DNA from: Dimorphilus gyrociliatus
Taxonomy: Eukaryota > Annelida > Polychaeta > Dinophilidae
Reading direction: 5' to 3'
DNA: 64,000 bases
Assembly (NCBI GenBank): GCA_904063045.1
Contig: CAJFCJ010000001.1
Location: 2,239,501-2,303,500, forward strand
This document shows, piece by piece, positions 47,401 through 60,215 of the stretch. Position 1 is the first letter of the stretch; each line of letters starts with the position of its first letter. The position numbers and the translations under genes were made by a program. Below the pieces are notes generated by a model. It had not been told where the DNA came from. It made no database searches and saw nothing but the letters and a program-made list of their open reading frames with translations.

Positions 47401-50400
47401 AGTTTTCTATAAAAGTTTGCTCGGAAAATTGCAATTCGTTAGCTTCCTCTGATTTCTCGAGTGCTGCTATTGACTCATCAGGTGTTATTTCCATTTCGTC
47501 AATAGCTCTCCACAAGCACTCGCTAAGGGAATTTCCCAAATCCCGTTTAAGTCCTATATCCGAGCTAAGCTTTTCTAAAGAGGATTTGACTTCAGTGAGC
47601 AGAACCTTTATTTTTATAAAATCCTCTGCATCCCTTTTAGTGAAGATAGTAGTCATCTCAGCAATTCGATTACTACTCGATTCTAATGATTTAATGTTAA
47701 TCTTCAAAGTAGATAGGATATGTTCGTGGCTTTTTAATAAATCAGGATAGTTTTCTAGTTTATATATTTCTATATCGTCACCAATATCCTCTGGTAAACT
47801 CTGATAGAGAGCGACAAATTGTGACAGATAAAGTAGACAATTTGATATTTGACTATTTAATTGAACCTGTTGCCAGAAAAAGAACATTTTTGCGCATTTT
47901 TAGATATTAATTCATTACTTAAAATACTCACCACAGATTCGGATAGACTTTGTTGAGAGAACCAACCTTCTTCTGCTAATTTTGCTAATTCTCTGTTTTC
48001 TTGATTAAACTCGATATAAAGACTAAAAAATTCGCATAAATTGGACCATAATTTTTGTTCAAAACGAGCCAGATGTCGACTTAAACCGTGACTTCGATGA
48101 ATTTCGGCAGTTGTTAATTCCTATTTCAAAAAAATTACAACCTGAGAATAAGCAATAACACATTTTAACATTTATTCACCTTAGACGGAGTTTTAAAAGC
48201 TTGTTGTAACTGAGATTTCCTACAGATGCAACGTACGTGGTTTCGTTTACATTCTTCCCAGTTTCTAACTAACTCTTGCTTGTATGTTTTAATATTCTCA
48301 TCAATAGTGTACGTGTCTTCTAAATCGCCTTGAAAATTGTCAATATCTTTAAGCCCCTTCCTGTAAGACAATCCCATTTTGGTGAAGTCTGTAACAAAGT
48401 CTGACAGAGATTTTCGCTTTCTATGCTGTAAATTTTTAATAAATTTTTTTCTCTCTTCCTTATCATTTGGAATATCAGCAGTTAAGAATTGATTATAAGT
48501 TTCCAGTATTGATAAACGAACTTCTTGAAGATCAATTCTTTTTTGCATATCCTGCATTTGGTAGATAATCCAAGATGAGTACTTAAAGGTTTTATCATTC
48601 ATATTCTTGACATTGTCTATTTCTAAAGTGATATCCTGCTTTGTGAGAGTTATTTCAGGGATGTCGTTTGAGAACTCTTTCATTTTAAGTTCGTCGTCTT
48701 TCAACACCAAGACGGCTTTACCGTATAAAACTTCTTTAAATTTCTTAATGAATTTATGAACTGTTTTATGAGCTTTTTCGACCCCAGTTTTCAAAGCCCA
48801 AAATGTTCTATCATTCCATCTACATATTTTTACGTAACTCTTTAATTCTTTATCTATTGGTTTTTGAAGGCTCTCCAAGTTATCAGATATTTGTTCAACA
48901 AAGATCGAATACATTAGTTTAATATTATAAACTCCTTTGGCCAATTCCGGATTAATAGTCAAACATGAAGAATGAATAATTGACAAAATACGATATCTTT
49001 CATTAAAATCTCCTAATTTAGCATTTTCTAACCACTCTTTAATGTTATTTAAACAAGTAGTCATATCCTCCGAAGACTTGACTTCTCTTGTTGCAGCAAG
49101 TATACGGAAAGCGAATTGAAAACTGCTTAGCTTACATTTTTCCAGTTCAAATTCCAGTATTTCTTTCCAGCTTTCCAGCTCTATTTTTCTATAACTAATC
49201 AAAACTTTAGTTACATTTCCTATTTCTTCTATAAGGCTAACTCTTCGAGATGCAACCTGTAGTGAAAAAATAGTAGTTATTAAAGATTATATTGGGTAAA
49301 CATTTATCTACCTTTTGCCATTCTTCGCATTCCATTAATAACAATTGTAGACCAGCTGCAAATCTAGCTAGAACAGAATTAACAGGTAAATTCAGAATTT
49401 TTTCTATAATTTCATTTATTTTTTGTAGAGTTGGATGCTCTGGCCATTCAGCTAATCTAATTTCAACAGCCTTTCGCATATCTTTCAAAACCTCAATACT
49501 CTCGATGGCTTGTTGCACATTGCCTTCGTGATAGAACGATGTTGTCTTGCTTGTTAATGCTTGAAATTTATTGGCAAATGACAGTGTATAGATCAGTTGT
49601 CGATCTCCATCCTCTTTCAGATGGCTTTTAAAAAGGATATCCGATAGCAGCATTTGTCTCTTTAAAATGCTATCGCCCCAGATTAGGTTTTCTTCTGTGT
49701 ACACTGCAGGAGCTGAAGAGATTTTCGAGTATAAATTCAATATTCCTCTTATTTTTTCATCTGTGAGTCCAAAGCCTGACTTTTCCACTTCTACGTTTTC
49801 AAAATCAGGAAATTCAGGAAACAATTTACGAATTTCTCTTTCTTCTTTCTCAGCTTCCGTTAATTTTTCCCCATGTTCCTTTATCTTGTATAAACTTTCT
49901 TCTTCCAACTCTTTTCGCCTCTTTTCTTCGTCTATTGCTCTCCAAATTAACAATACCTTTTCTAAGGCAGCTTCAGCCAGAATGTTATCTTCTTCACTGG
50001 CTCTCTTTAGGACAACACCCTTAGCTTGAATATCAGAAAGTATAATCTCACACAACTGCCATTGTAACTCGTTAGGGGATTTAGAGGTGTGTCTTGACAA
50101 AATTCGTATAGTTTCTTCAGATAATAAATGTTCTAAAGTCATATCTAAAGGCCAATACAGCGATAATTCGATTAGGGCTTCTAAATCCTCGTCCAATTTT
50201 AGACATGCCAAATCGAGACCATGAGAAATCAACGATATACCATTTAGGATAGGACCAGTTACATCACTATAATAATCAAATTTTTTTAGTCGATTTGTAA
50301 ATTGTCTTAAAGTCTCTTTAAAAGATCCTAACTGATTTGAAAATTCTTCTTTTTCAACATCTTCTATATTTGTCATTAATTTCATTATGAAACTGGATTC

Positions 50401-53400
50401 TACAGTTTTAGCGAATCCTTTTATTTCTGTATGTAATTTTATAAAGTCCGTCGTATTGGGTCTGAACGTTTTTTCAATATCCAGCAATAATCTTTTTTCC
50501 AATTTTTCAATTCTTTCTACTAAGTAAGACGTTCTTTCGTTTGCTACAAGATTAGCTAAACCTGTTAGCCTAAATTGATAATCTTTTCTTGTGTTAACTT
50601 CAGTTTGTAAATTAGAAAGTTCCAATTCTGCTAAGTGTCTCTTTATTCTCTGTCTATAGACAGGATCAACAGTTGACAAGGGTCGGAATGCATATAAGTA
50701 AATTAAGCCTATTTGAACACTCAATTGGGCCAAAAACATTTTTTGATCAGCTTCCGCTTTGAAATCCTCCTCATAATCTGTTGAAAGCTGTTGTAAAATT
50801 GACCATATACCATACAGTGTTTGATTTGGTAGTTGAATATGCTCATTTCTGCTAGCGTTCCTAAGACGTTCAAGCATCTTAAAAAGTACGTATGCAAAAT
50901 TTGAAAGAGTACAAGAATTATCGAAACTTTTTATGAATAAACTTCTCGATATTTCTGCCAGCTCCTTTGTATTTTTTCTGTACGTTTTAAGCGGAACATT
51001 TCTGTTATTTAGTTCAAAAGCCAATTTCGTTTGCTGAACCGTATGTAAATTTGCTGAAGAATCAAATAAAATTGAGAGACGATTAAAAATACTTGGAAAA
51101 ATCATATCTATTCCATTTTTAAAATTCAATGTAGGTAGAATATTCCAACTGTTTTCGCAGTATTTTAGGCCATTTACAACTGAATTGCAAATTGCAGTAT
51201 CATTAACATTTGTTAATAAGACATCTTTTAGAATTTTTAATGAATCTTTACAATTTATTAATTCTAAAATATCCTTCTTTATATCTCTTTGAAAAGATCC
51301 ACTGTCGGTATTTTCTTTTAATTCTGATTCCAGTTGATCAATAGCCTCTTTAACTGACAACTCATCAATTTGTTCCAAAGATATTAATGAAAATAGATAA
51401 CAAATACGCTTTCTACAACTTTCGTTAAAGTTTCTGCCGTTCAAAGTTTGTTTTAACTTCTCGATAATAACTTCTTTCCCTTCAGAAATTCCTAATGTTT
51501 TATGTGATAAACTCTTTATTACCCTTCGTTGGATATTTACAGAAGAATTTTCTTGGGGAATGATTTCTTCAAGTTCATCCATTATGGATCTCAAAGCACC
51601 TGATGTTGTTGGAAGTTTTGCTAATACTTTGGCATTTATCCAATTCAAATGTAAAGTTAATAAAGAAATATACTCTTCAACATTATAAGTTGAAATATCA
51701 ATTGAACAAAAGTTTATCCAAGATATCAATTGATTTAAACATTTGAAGACAATGCTAGAGTTAGAAGATTCCAGTTTTTCTAAATATTCTATAATTTCTC
51801 TGAACACCAATTCTGTAAATTTCTCTAGGAATAAGACAGAGGGATGATATGGATTGAATGCTGTTTGTAAGAAAAGTAGTGAAATGTTTATTTACTTGTA
51901 AAAATTATAACTCTTACCTTTTCTGGCATTTCGAGAAGTTTTTATTAAATTCTTTTCTTTGATGCAAGATTCCAGATAATAAACAAAACTTAATAGAAAT
52001 CCAGTCTTATGCTGTAGAAATCTACTACAATATTCTATAATATCCTTGAAATCGGAAAACTGATACTGTAGATATTTTATAGCAAACTCGTTGCTTTTAA
52101 AATTTTCAACAGTAAGGTAAGGAACGATGAAGTCATTTACAAAGTTTCTTTTTTCGTTTGTGATGATATGTTGCAAGTATTCCGAATAGCGAATTGAATT
52201 AGCTATAGATACATTATGTTGAAAATCCTTAACATGTGCTTCTCCAAAAGTCCAAGTGTCTGTTGTTTCATCTAAAATATCAATTTCTGGTTCGACATTG
52301 TATACGTGGCTAATACTGCACTTTAAAGCTGAAAGTTCATCTTTCCCGTTTTGCATCAGTTGTTTGCATAAGGAAGAAGACCTTATCAAAGTTTCTAATC
52401 TATTTCGACCATATTCTTTATAAAATTTTAATAAAATTTCTGCTACTTGAACTTCTTTCAGATTAGCTAAGCAATGAAGATCGTGATCCGATTCCGAATC
52501 AAGCCAAATTTCTAATCCTCGATTTCGCATTGCTCTAGAAAGTTCACCATGTCTGAAATCTAATTCTAGTATGATTCGGAAATCCTTGTGTGGTTTAACA
52601 GTAACTATTTCGCCATTAATTACTCCTCTCTCAGTTATAGTAAGAACTCCATTTGGCTCTAATAGGGGATTAAGACGATCAAGTACTGATGGAGAACATA
52701 TATTAGCACCATGCACCAAAAGCCAATCTCCATTTTGCATTGAACGTATGAGTTGGCTATCAATCCAATCGAATTTTCCTGCTGAATCCTTATAGGAGTC
52801 TAACTTTATTAATTTTTCTTCAATTTCTTTTGCAATATTGTTGGGAAAATAACCAAGAATATTTTTAAAACATTCAATAATATAATCAATGTTTCTTTCC
52901 TCTTCATCTGTAAATGAGGATAAAGGCGTTAATTTCCTATTTATATCAATCAAAATAAAATTTGCATACCAAATTTCAATCGAGCATATTTCTCCAGAAT
53001 ATTCACTATGTTTTTATCGCCCTGAATTAGAAATTGTCCAGTCAACTCAGATATTTTAGCCTCCAAATCATCTTGAATTTCATGAACAAGCCTCCAAACG
53101 TCGGCCTATGAAAGTATCATATAATTATTTATTATATAGACAAATTTATAAAGTATTTTACTTGTTCAAAGCCGCCAAGTAGTTCAATCGTATCCATATT
53201 AGCATTAATGTTTAGTATGCTTAGATTTCTACCTGCCAAAGCAGCCATTGTTTTTACAATGCTGGTTTTCCCACAACCTGAAAATTTTTTAAATGATCTA
53301 TAAGTTAGAACTATTTAATAACTTAGAAACTGACCACTAGATCCTACAAGCATAATCATCCATCCATTTCTAATTGCTTGTAAAAAGTCTTCACCGACAG

Positions 53401-56400
53401 AAAGTATCTTATGGCTGAGGATCAGATTTTCTGCCTTTTCTGTTAATTTATTTTGCCTTTCAATTTCGCAATCACCAATTCGTAGCACTTTATCGTCAAT
53501 AAATAAGTTTCGATTTGGAGTTTTTGGTTCGGGAAAATATTGACAATAAACTCCAAGAACTCTTGATACGTCATGTTCGTTTCTCATTCTGCTTAGATAG
53601 ATTGTTCGAACGAAACACGAAGGATGTTTAAAAGCTTCTTCAGCAGTTTTTATTAGCTCGCACCATCTAAATACATCTCTCAAGTTAAATTCCCAAAAAT
53701 TTTTGAATATTTCACTTATTCTACAATTGAAATCAATCATTTGTTCCGACCATTCGATTACTTCAGGATAAGCATTATTTAAAATGGATACTAAATCCTC
53801 ACGAGTTAAAACTTGAGCATAAACTTTGACGAATCGATTCAAAAAACTTTGAGGTAATCCCTTTCTGCCAGCACCTTGCACGTAGGGATTTTGACAACCA
53901 AATAATCTAGTTTTTCTTTTGGAAACATGAAAAGTTCTATTTAATTCTGGGATGAAAACCTCTCCTCTGTGATCCAATATGGCATTCAAACCCTCTAGCA
54001 CCGATTGTGATGCAAGATTTAACTCATCGAGTATGATCCAGTGTCCATTCTTAAGAGCTTTCAATATCGGACCATCTCTCCATTCGAAAAGGCCTCCTTT
54101 GCCACCTTCAACAGGTAAATCAGCTCCAAACAAGTCACTGATATCAGTTTGCTCTGACAAATTGATTCTTGTAACTTGAAATCCTGAAACACGTGCTAAT
54201 TCTTGAACCACCGTTGTTTTACCTACTCCGGGAGATCCTTCCAAAAGAATTGGCCGATCAAGAGCTAAAGCTCTTACTATTTTTAGGACGTTAGCTTTAG
54301 TTGTTGGTGCAGAAAAATTAAACGTCTTATCTACAATACTCATTTCCTGACCTTTTTCAACAACAAAAGGCCCTATCTTTATATGAGAGTTTTCAACGCT
54401 GAACTGAAATTCTGCTTCATTGACTGTATTAGGAAAATACTTTCTTAGCATGGCTATAGATTCTTGTTTAGCTGACGAAAATCTTGCGTCATCTACGCCA
54501 GCTCCTGTACCAAAAGCATCGATGAAGCTCATGCATCCTCCATGAAATGAAGCACTATCCATATCCAAATAGTCAACGCGGTTTATAAATTCTATCCAAT
54601 TTAAATAATCTCGGATACTAATAGAATCCTTTAACCTTAAATCATCATTATTTTTTAACCACTCAACAAAATCTACCATGCTTTCAGCTTTTACATCTTT
54701 TCTTTTTGAATTATGTTTAATAATGCCAACCAAGTCACTCTTACTAGTTTCGGAAAGGCACCATATTTCAGTAAACCTATTACGTAAAGCAGGAGATAGT
54801 TCTTTTTTACCAAAATCACCTCCAGGATTCATTGTGGCTACTAATCGAAATTTATCATTAGCGAAAACCTCCTCGCCTCCTTTTTCCGCTAACACCAAGC
54901 TACGATCCAATTCAAGAACAGAATTTAGCCGTTCGATTACTGAATCGTCAACCAATGAAACTTCATCAAGTAAAAATAACCCACCAGCTTTCATTGAATC
55001 AACAAGAGGACCATCTACCCACTCAAAAAGTCTTTTATCGTTCTCAGACCTATTTCTAACTGGTCTTAAACTGCCGAGAATGTCTCCAACTTCGGTGTTA
55101 CGATGACAAGAAATTGACCATAATTGAGCCCTTAGTTGATTGGCGAATAAATAAGATAATGTTGTTTTACCGCAACCAGTTTGTCCTACCAAAAGAACAG
55201 GTTCGGAGAAAGTTATAGCTTCATTCAATAACACAGCCATTCTCCTAAGAGATTTTGTCCAAACCAAATGTTTAAAGTCTTCGGTAAAGTTGGAATTCAT
55301 TAATTGGTGCATAATATTATTTGATTGCCTAGTACAAGTTTTTGAATTAACAGAAAATAGGTCACTTTCACAGATATTTGTCCTGGGAAATGCCTTTTCA
55401 ATGATTTCCTTAACAACTACAGCCTCATCCTCGCATCGAACTCTACCAGCCAATAACATAAATCCCTGCTCTGCTAGAAATTGGTTCCAGTCTTTATTTT
55501 GGCCTTCAGTTAACCTATATCTATTAGCCCATCTAAATAGGTCTCGTAAAGTGATAAAACCTTCTTTGCCAACAAATACTCCGCTCTTTCTTCTGACTAG
55601 TTGCAAATTTTTCATAACCTTCACTAGTTTTTCAGCGTAAGACTGAGGAATCTTACAGCGTTTGTGAACTATTTGGACCAATTCCTTTTCAGGTAGTAAA
55701 TCAAAATGCAGTTCTATAAAACGATTTCGGAAGGCTCTAGATAATTCCTTTCTCCCTCCATAACTTGTACCAGCTGGGTTTTGAGTCGCAAATAACATAA
55801 ATTTTGGATCAGCTTTAACAACTTCACGAGTTTCAGTTATCAATAATTCTCGGTTATCATCTAAAACTCTGTTTAATGCCTCTAAAACGTCAGTTGGGGC
55901 AAGATTGAGTTCATCCAATATTATCCAATAGCCTTTTCTCATAGCTTGGACTAAAACTCCATCCTGATAAGTAAGGACTCCATCGCCATCAGTTGTATAA
56001 CAACCAATGTACTCCTGCATATCTGTATGTTCGTGATTGTTAATTCGAAGTACTGTATTTCCAGTTAAACGGGCTAAATATTTTATCAAGGATGTTTTAC
56101 CAACAGAAGTTTCGCCTTGAACCAATATAGGAAGAGAAGCCGACGCTGCTCTTGCCAAATTCTTTAAATTTAAATCAACAGTTTTAGTCATAACATAATC
56201 TTTCATTTCAAATTGTTCATCCTCCCCTTTCTTAATCCAATATCCTTTCACTGTAACATAATCCTTACCGAGCTGCAAAAATTTTCCTTTTCCTCCAAAA
56301 GCTTTTCTTATCTCTGATTCGACGTAATCTTCGGAATGTCGATTCAGACAGGTGAGGAAACTCAAACAAAAGGCTTCATAGAGACAGTAAGAAAAATTGA

Positions 56401-59400
56401 CACTCTTTTGTGAACGAGCATATCTTAAAGCTCTGCATAAAGTCCTCAAACTGTAATGTGGCTTTCTACCAGTACCATCCTCTAAATCAGTCTCTGATTT
56501 TTTCCTTAAGGTTTTATACAGATCAACAACAGTATTTATCAATTTCTTATTAACAGATAAGTCTTTTAAGTAAAAGTCAACAAGTTCTAATAATTCATTT
56601 CTTTCAACAAGTTCCTCCACGTAGAGTTCAGTAAATCTATTGCGAACGCCTACTGGTAAGTGACGTTTTCCTACATCTGTTGCAGGATTCATGCATGCAA
56701 ACAACCTAAACTCGGGATGTCTTTTAACAGGAACTTTATCTCCTTTCTCTAGTAATGTTAAAGAGCCATCAGGAGTTAATAAAGAAATTAAACCGTCTAA
56801 TGTATCGGGCGGTGCTAAATTTAATTCGTCAAGTAATATCCAATGCCCTTTTTTAACTGCCTCTACAAGTGATCCTTCAACAAATGAAAATGAGATTTGG
56901 CTTATTTGATTATGTACTTGATCAATTTCTTGTTTTAGGGCTAACCAATCATCTGTCTGATTAGGTTTCTTTATTGCAATATCACAAATTCGTTTCATTA
57001 CTTTTAGCAGCAATTTCCAGCGACCTTTCCTTAAGCAGTCGTTTATTTTTCCAATAAATTGGGTATTTTCTTTTTCATCAAACGATTTGCGAAATAACAC
57101 TTGAAATTTTTCTCTGATGGGATTAACTAAAACTTTCCCACCAACAGGCTTGTAGCCTCCAAGAAGATCAGTGCAATCAGTGTACTGATTCATATTTATT
57201 ACAGTAAGGCACTTTCCTAAATTAGAAGCTAAATACTGAACAGCGCTGGTTTTTCCCGTTCCTGTTTCACCAACAAGTAGTGTGGCTTCGTTGTTAAGAA
57301 CGCAAGCAGCCAAGTTCTCAACTAAATTTGCGGCTTGTCGTGTATTTGTCCATTCATAAAGACTATCGTCTCCAAACTTTTTCAATGTTATTCTTCCAGC
57401 AGTAAAATTCTCATCCATCCACTTAATTTCTGCTCGATAGGCAGACATGAGATGTTCACATTGAGCAGGATTTACATTTAACAAAGAACCTATATGTGTT
57501 AATGTGCTCAATCTTTTTGATTTGGACGGTGAGGAAAGAACAAAAACTTCGGCAGCTTCTTGAAGAACTTCAGATAATGTCTTAGCATTTAAAAGATCAT
57601 CTTTGATGTATCTATTAATTCTATTGCAAAATTTAGTTATGTCTCTTAGTGATGAAGGCCTTAGAGTATTAGAAACTTCAAATATATCCAATATTTTTTC
57701 TGTAATTGACGATAAATTTGGATATTTCTCATTCAGCATCAAACTCATTTCAATCCTATCTAAATCTGGCATATCGAACGTATTCCATTTTTGATTTTGC
57801 AAAAGAAAGCTCCCGAAAGACTTTCTAGTAGCAAAGAGTCTGAATTCGGAATGGGTACGAACATTATTCCGATGACCAGGTATTGTTAGACATGAATTAT
57901 TTAATAGGGGGGCTAAAAGGGATACGACATCATCAGATGCTTTATCAATATCTTCTAAAAGTAGCCAATGACCCTTGAGAACCGCGGTTGTGAGAGTTCC
58001 GTCAACCCATTCAAACTGACCTGGAATAGGTGTGCAACGGTAGGTTCCTAATAAACTTTTGCTGTCAGTTTGTTCTGAGAGTTGAATGGTAAGAAAATGG
58101 GGAGCTGTACTCCGATTAGTTAGTGAAGCAATATATTTAATGAGAGAAGTTTTTCCTGAACCATTAGAACCTGTCAAAATATCGTATTAAGAACAATATA
58201 AAGCCTTAAAAATATTAACAAACCTTTAATGAGGCTCGCTTTACCCTCGGCAATAGATAAGGCAATCAAATGGCATACTTTGCGGATCGATGGTGTAAGA
58301 ATAAAAGGGTTCTCTACTTTAGAGTTATTTTCACTTAGTTTTGAAGTCAAGAAAACATCATCAACAGTAGGTAGCATGAATAGTTCACGGAAGAGGGTTG
58401 GATCAAGAGATGACCCCTTAATAATTTGGGACCCTTTCTTAGATCTTAACGAGGGAATTCGTAAATGATTGAGTGTTTTAACTATATTTTCTATTTTACC
58501 TGCTAATGCATTCTATTAATGGCTGCGGCTCCAAATACGTCGACCAAAGAGAAAATCTAACCTCAGATGAGATTTGAAAAACATCACATAAGATTTCGCA
58601 CGCCAAACTGCAGATAAATAAGAAATAATTATTTAATTAATACTTTTTCAGAATATTTGTATTAATATACCATCGAATATTACGATTCGAATCTCCAAAA
58701 AATTTAATAAATTGACTCCAATCCCATTCATTACGGAATAATATGGGCTCAGCCCTTACAAATATTAATAAAGCTTTCAAACGTTCCTCCAAAGAAGGCC
58801 TATTCATTTTTTTTCGTTTTTTCTCTGGCTCATCAGTAGTAGACGAGTAAAACGGTTTATTTTTTAAAATGTAACTTGTAGCTAATCTGAAATATATTTC
58901 AAAATTCGGTAATAATTATATTTTTTAATTTTTATCTATCTTACTACAACAATCAACTTAACATGCTAGAATTACGCAATCGTTCAAGTATCAATTTTAT
59001 ACTTTTTCGATGGAGTAACAAGGTATTTTAATTAAATATTTACTTCTAAGAATACAATTATTTTAGCTTATACATACTTCGAGAGGTCTGGTCTCAATTC
59101 CACAATTTTGGATAAAACAACGCATTTTGTTTGAAATTCAGCATGAGATACAGTGATATCAAAATTTCTACTTAACAACTCTGGTATCAAATTTGAACAA
59201 TTTAGGACAAGATCATAATAACAATCTATCTTCAAAACTGATTCACTCAATGCTTGTAAGATTTTATTATAATCACGTTTAGTTTTTTTCTGAAAAATGA
59301 ATGAACGATAATATATGCTTATTGTAAAATTTAATTTTAATACCTTTGTTTCTAAATTTGATTTAAGAATATCCTTCAAGCAAACATTTTTACTGCATAA

Positions 59401-59442
59401 TAAATCCAATGATGTTTCCAGTTTCTGAATATCCTCAGTCAT
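44442..59442 (-). CDS. MDN1: Midasin, dynein-like AAA ATPase of 60S ribosome maturation (MDN1/Rea1)
   Basis: Removes assembly factors from pre-60S particles in nucleolus and nucleoplasm. Fifteen exons: 59442-59344, 59289-59078, 58886-58671, 58607-58500, 58444-58224, 58170-53335, 53277-53162, 53105-52970, 52907-51918, 51860-49312, 49256-48180, 48120-47932, 47866-46360, 46290-45818, 45758-44442. They sum to 14,046 bases, 4,681 residues (human 5,596). All six AAA Walker A motifs are present: GSNGSGKTS, GETGTGKTS, GETSVGKTS, GQTGCGKTT, GSPGVGKTT and GSSGCGKTS (the last split by an intron). A long helical stalk follows, then a Glu/Asp-rich tract (about 47,000 down to 45,450), then the C-terminal MIDAS/VWA domain with AVDNSASM near 45050, GSQTRVTEMM and IIVSDGRS. 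The first in-frame ATG is at 59442; an upstream stop excludes more in this exon, but an earlier coding exon is possible. The junction 58499-58445 is the least certain. Confidence 0.95.
45450..47000 (-). other. Acidic D/E-rich tract of midasin
   Basis: Across three exons the protein is dominated by Glu, Asp, Lys and Asn (for example KDEDEVEGEDNAIEMTDDFG). This is the flexible tether found in all midasins that lets the MIDAS domain swing onto the AAA ring. On the plus strand it produces long Ser/Phe/Leu-rich shadow frames that are not genes. Confidence 0.85.
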
Positions 59443-60047
59443 TTTGCATTTATCTCTAAATGCAGGACTGTCACGTGTTTCTTTTTCGACCGTTTTATCG
59501 CTCAAAACGAAATAGTCCTCAAATCAGATAGCCTTCATTTGAAGTTAGATGGCGCAAGCAACTTAGTAATTCTTTTTTACAGATAATGTCACTTAGAATG
59601 CGTATTTTTATTACAGGATAGTAACACTATTGATGAAAACTAGAATATTTTATTGTATGCTACATTTTAGACTTTATATGTAATGTTGTCTTCATATCCC
59701 AATTCAAATATAAACTTTATTATCCGTCTAATAGTTTTATAATTACTTTAGAGTTTAATACTAAATTGAGCACTGGTAAATACTTCAACGCATTTTTGTA
59801 CACAAAAGAAGTTGACTAGCAAGAACACAGTGGGATACTCTAACAAGTTTTGGTCAATATTTTAGCTATATGTCAACAGAATACATATATAGATATATAT
59901 AAATTTTAAAAATGAGCTTGTAAATTTAGCTTATTATTAATTAGATGTAATAATACTTTAAGTTTTCAATTTTTATATAAAAATATCTTATCATAGTGAA
60001 AAACTTTCATATATTGGCGCTTTAAAGAGTGAATGGTTACCAGTTTA

Positions 60048-60055
60048 TGACGTCA
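60048..60055. promoter_or_regulatory. CRE-type palindrome TGACGTCA
   Basis: A perfect CREB/ATF consensus about 160 bp upstream of the RSPH4A start codon. Confidence 0.5.
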
Positions 60056-60068
60056 TCATGGCGACGCT

Positions 60069-60083
60069 GTTTATCATAGCAAC
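60069..60083 (-). promoter_or_regulatory. X-box-like (RFX) site upstream of RSPH4A
   Basis: Reads GTTGCTATGATAAAC on the minus strand. The left half matches the RFX half-site GTTGCY; the right half departs at one or two positions. RFX factors drive ciliary genes in animals, so the placement fits a radial-spoke gene. The match is imperfect. Confidence 0.35.
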
Positions 60084-60215
60084 TAGAGGCGCTTAACAAT
60101 CAACAGAAGATTCTTTAAATCTAAGAGAAATCTTTAACAGGTAATTACTATTTTCAGACTATTCGAACAGTTTTAAAGGTAAAAATATTTTCTAGAAATA
60201 CGTGATACTTCGACC

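Larger units (their letters stand above)
59443..60215. promoter_or_regulatory. Divergent region between MDN1 and RSPH4A
   Basis: About 770 bp between head-to-head genes. A GC-richer patch at 60015-60105 next to the RSPH4A side contains TGACGTCA and an X-box-like palindrome. The rest is AT-rich with no exon. Confidence 0.5.

Noticed and set aside
52937-52969. A 33-bp intron in midasin
   Set aside because: Out of phase; the acceptor atttacag at 52908 gives a 62-bp intron with a good pyrimidine tract and restores the frame.
58482-58499. An 18-bp intron in midasin
   Set aside because: Too short to splice and wrong phase; using the acceptor at 58445 gives a 55-bp intron with the correct phase.
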